This document shows, in pieces, positions 5,996 to 7,741 of a stretch of DNA of 7,741 bases. Position 1 is the stretch's first letter; each line of letters begins with the position of its first letter. A program made the position numbers and the translations under genes. This stretch comes from Candidatus Cloacimonadota bacterium (lineage in GTDB: Bacteria; Cloacimonadota; Cloacimonadia; Cloacimonadales; TCS61). Under the pieces are notes generated by a model. The model had not been told where the DNA came from and did not search any database. It saw nothing but the letters and a program-made list of their open reading frames with translations. Where the stretch lies: contig DAOUUD010000078.1 of assembly GCA_030668345.1 (NCBI GenBank), positions 1 to 7,741 of the forward strand, in the 5' to 3' direction.

Positions 5996-7741
5996 ATGTT
6001 TAAGAATTATTTCAATGTAGCTATCAGAAATATTAGCCGTCAAAAATTCTACTCAATTCTTAATATACTGGGTTTAGCTATTGGAATTACCTGCTGTCTG
6101 CTTATTGTGCTGTATATTCAAACGGAATTAAGTTACTACAAATTCTATCACAATGCAGATAGGATTTTTCGTCTGAACAATGAGAATGATATGGGCGGAA
6201 AGATTGATAAATACTGCAATGCTCCGCGACCAATTTCTCCCACTATGAAAGAGATCTATCCGGAAATTCTGGAGAGTACTAGAGTATGCGGTGTGAATGG
6301 TCTATACACTCATAAAGCTAATATTTATTATGAAGAAAATGCCGTTGTTACAGATCAAATATTTGCAGTTGATTCAACCTTCTTCAATGTTTTTCGTAAT
6401 GAATTTATTGAGGGAAATGCAGAAGAAGCTTTCTCCCAGCAAAATGCTATCATTATTTCCGAAAGTCTAGCTAAAAGAATATTTGGAGATGAGGATCCCT
6501 ATCAAAAAACTATCTCGATAGAAAATGCTTTTGACCTAGTAGTAACAGCCGTTATCAAAGATCTCCCCGGACGTACTCATTTTCCATACGAAGCACTTGT
6601 CCCCTGGGTAGGAGCATACCGACAGGGAGAAGAAAATGTGTGGTATGGCTGGCAAGTATATCATTATTTTCTTTTGGTTGATGAAGCCGATCCTGCAGAT
6701 TTGGAATCAAAATTTCCTGAATTCTTTGAAACCTACATGAAGGAAACATACGACAGAATAAACGGACATTCAACACTTTCCTTACAATCAATTAAATCCA
6801 TTCGTCTTCATTCCGACTTAGTGTGGGAAATGTATCCCAATGGCGATATCATCTATATTTATGTATTCAGCATCATAGCTGTTTTCCTGCTTCTTATTGC
6901 CTGTATAAACTATATGAACCTGGCTACAGCTCGTTCTACTCGGCGCAGCAGGGAAGTTGGCTTACGTAAAGTTTTCGGTTCAAACCGTGGTGCCTTGATC
7001 CGGCAATTCCTGCTGGAATCGATATTGATGGCAACAGGAGCTGCAACAATCTCTCTTGTTCTTGTCGAATTGTTGTTACCAGTATTTAATGATATCACAT
7101 CTTTAAACGTGACAATGAATCTGATCACTAACCCAGTATATCTAATTGGAACACTTTTATTAGGAATTGTTATTGGATTTTTAGCTGGAATTTATCCAGC
7201 CTTTTTCCTTTCTCATTTTCAACCTGTTCACACACTCAAATCAGAAACCGTCAAAGGTACCAAAGGAGCTTTATTTCGAAAAATTTTGATCATAATTCAA
7301 TTCAGTATTTCCATTGCTATGATCATCGGAACCCTTGTTGTTATCAAGCAATTGCTGTATTCCAAAAATAAAGATCTGGGCTTTAATAAAGAATATTTAA
7401 TGGCGATCAGTATTCAGAATCCACAAATTGAACAACAGATGCAATCTTTCAAGCAGGAACTTGTTTCACATCAAGGTATCATGTCAGCAGCAGCTTCTTT
7501 CAATATACCCGGTACAACTTTCAATCGGTCTCCGGTTCGAGCAGAAACAAATGAAGGTGATATTCAGCAGATGAGCTGTCAATTCATGCAGGCAGATTTT
7601 GATTATATTGATGCCATGCAAATGGAAATATTAGAAGGTCGGAATTTCAGTCGAGATATAGAAAATACATGGGTTCAATCTGTAATGGTAAATGAAGCTG
7701 CTGTGCGAAAATTTGGCTGGAATGAACCTCTTGAAAAAAGA
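5996..7741 (+). CDS. MacB/FtsX-type ABC transporter permease, N-terminal 582 aa (3' end outside window)
   Basis: The frame is open from ATG 5996 to the last base, 582 codons without a stop, about three quarters of a ~780-800-aa permease. It begins MFKNYFNVAIRNISRQK, with membrane segment ~21-42 (LGLAIGITCCLLIVLYI). An extracytoplasmic MacB_PCD-type domain covers ~45-284, about 16 residues longer than in the two complete copies, judged from the position of the next motif. Membrane segments follow at ~286-308, 338-362 and 382-404, with cytoplasmic loop EVGLRKVFGS at 320-329. A second anchor at ~430-452 and the start of the second extracytoplasmic domain (to 582, ending near VMVNEAAVRKFGW) complete what is visible. 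It is the most divergent copy here and is separated from the others by the palindromic spacer, so it may be expressed differently. The substrate and ATPase partner are unknown. Confidence 0.94.
   Translation, partial: MFKNYFNVAIRNISRQKFYSILNILGLAIGITCCLLIVLYIQTELSYYKFYHNADRIFRLNNENDMGGKIDKYCNAPRPISPTMKEIYPEILESTRVCGVNGLYTHKANIYYEENAVVTDQIFAVDSTFFNVFRNEFIEGNAEEAFSQQNAIIISESLAKRIFGDEDPYQKTISIENAFDLVVTAVIKDLPGRTHFPYEALVPWVGAYRQGEENVWYGWQVYHYFLLVDEADPADLESKFPEFFETYMKETYDRINGHSTLSLQSIKSIRLHSDLVWEMYPNGDIIYIYVFSIIAVFLLLIACINYMNLATARSTRRSREVGLRKVFGSNRGALIRQFLLESILMATGAATISLVLVELLLPVFNDITSLNVTMNLITNPVYLIGTLLLGIVIGFLAGIYPAFFLSHFQPVHTLKSETVKGTKGALFRKILIIIQFSISIAMIIGTLVVIKQLLYSKNKDLGFNKEYLMAISIQNPQIEQQMQSFKQELVSHQGIMSAAASFNIPGTTFNRSPVRAETNEGDIQQMSCQFMQADFDYIDAMQMEILEGRNFSRDIENTWVQSVMVNEAAVRKFGWNEPLEKR

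Noticed and set aside
5840..6043. 67-aa minus-strand ORF overlapping the spacer and the start of the last permease
   Set aside because: It overlaps both the palindromes and the real permease start on the opposite strand, and has no recognisable protein features.

Overview
The window is a head-to-tail, all plus-strand run of paralogous membrane proteins of the MacB/FtsX-type ABC transporter permease superfamily. It holds the 3' end of one copy (1-603), two complete copies (676-3015, 779 aa; 3024-5378, 784 aa), a drastically shortened copy (5389-5742, 117 aa), and the first 582 codons of a further copy that runs off the right edge (5996-7741). The complete copies have the duplicated architecture common in these large permeases: N-terminal membrane anchor, extracytoplasmic MacB_PCD-type domain, FtsX-type core with the conserved E(V/I)GxRKxxG(A/S) cytoplasmic loop, then a second anchor, extracytoplasmic domain and FtsX core. 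That gives about eight membrane segments. No ATP-binding subunit, adaptor or outer-membrane partner is visible, so the ATPase must lie outside the window or be shared. The substrate cannot be read from the sequence.

The DNA is AT-rich by eye, uses ATG or GTG starts with AGGAG-type ribosome-binding sites, and has very tight spacing between some genes (8 and 10 nt). Tandem arrays of about 780-aa permeases beginning M(F/I)KNYLKIA.RN are familiar from Bacteroidota and related FCB-group lineages (Ignavibacteria, Calditrichota, Cloacimonadota and similar uncultured phyla). I infer an FCB-group bacterium, possibly a metagenome-derived genome, without being able to name the phylum.

Two regions are not ordinary permease coding sequence. 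First, the 117-aa ORF at 5389-5742 is an in-frame join of the first ~75 residues and the last ~40 residues of a normal permease, with ~660 residues missing. It is either a deletion derivative or an assembly mis-join between paralogs. Second, the 253-nt gap at 5743-5995 is a chain of inverted repeats: a small hairpin that also follows the first gene, a nested structure built from four copies of one ~14-nt motif in alternating orientation, and two further hairpins ending just before the ribosome-binding site of the last gene. This looks like a dispersed palindromic repeat or structured mRNA segment, not a gene.

The genes are probably co-transcribed. Whether the paralogs form mixed complexes or act separately cannot be decided here. 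No convincing promoter, intrinsic terminator, tRNA, rRNA, CRISPR array or transposase was found.
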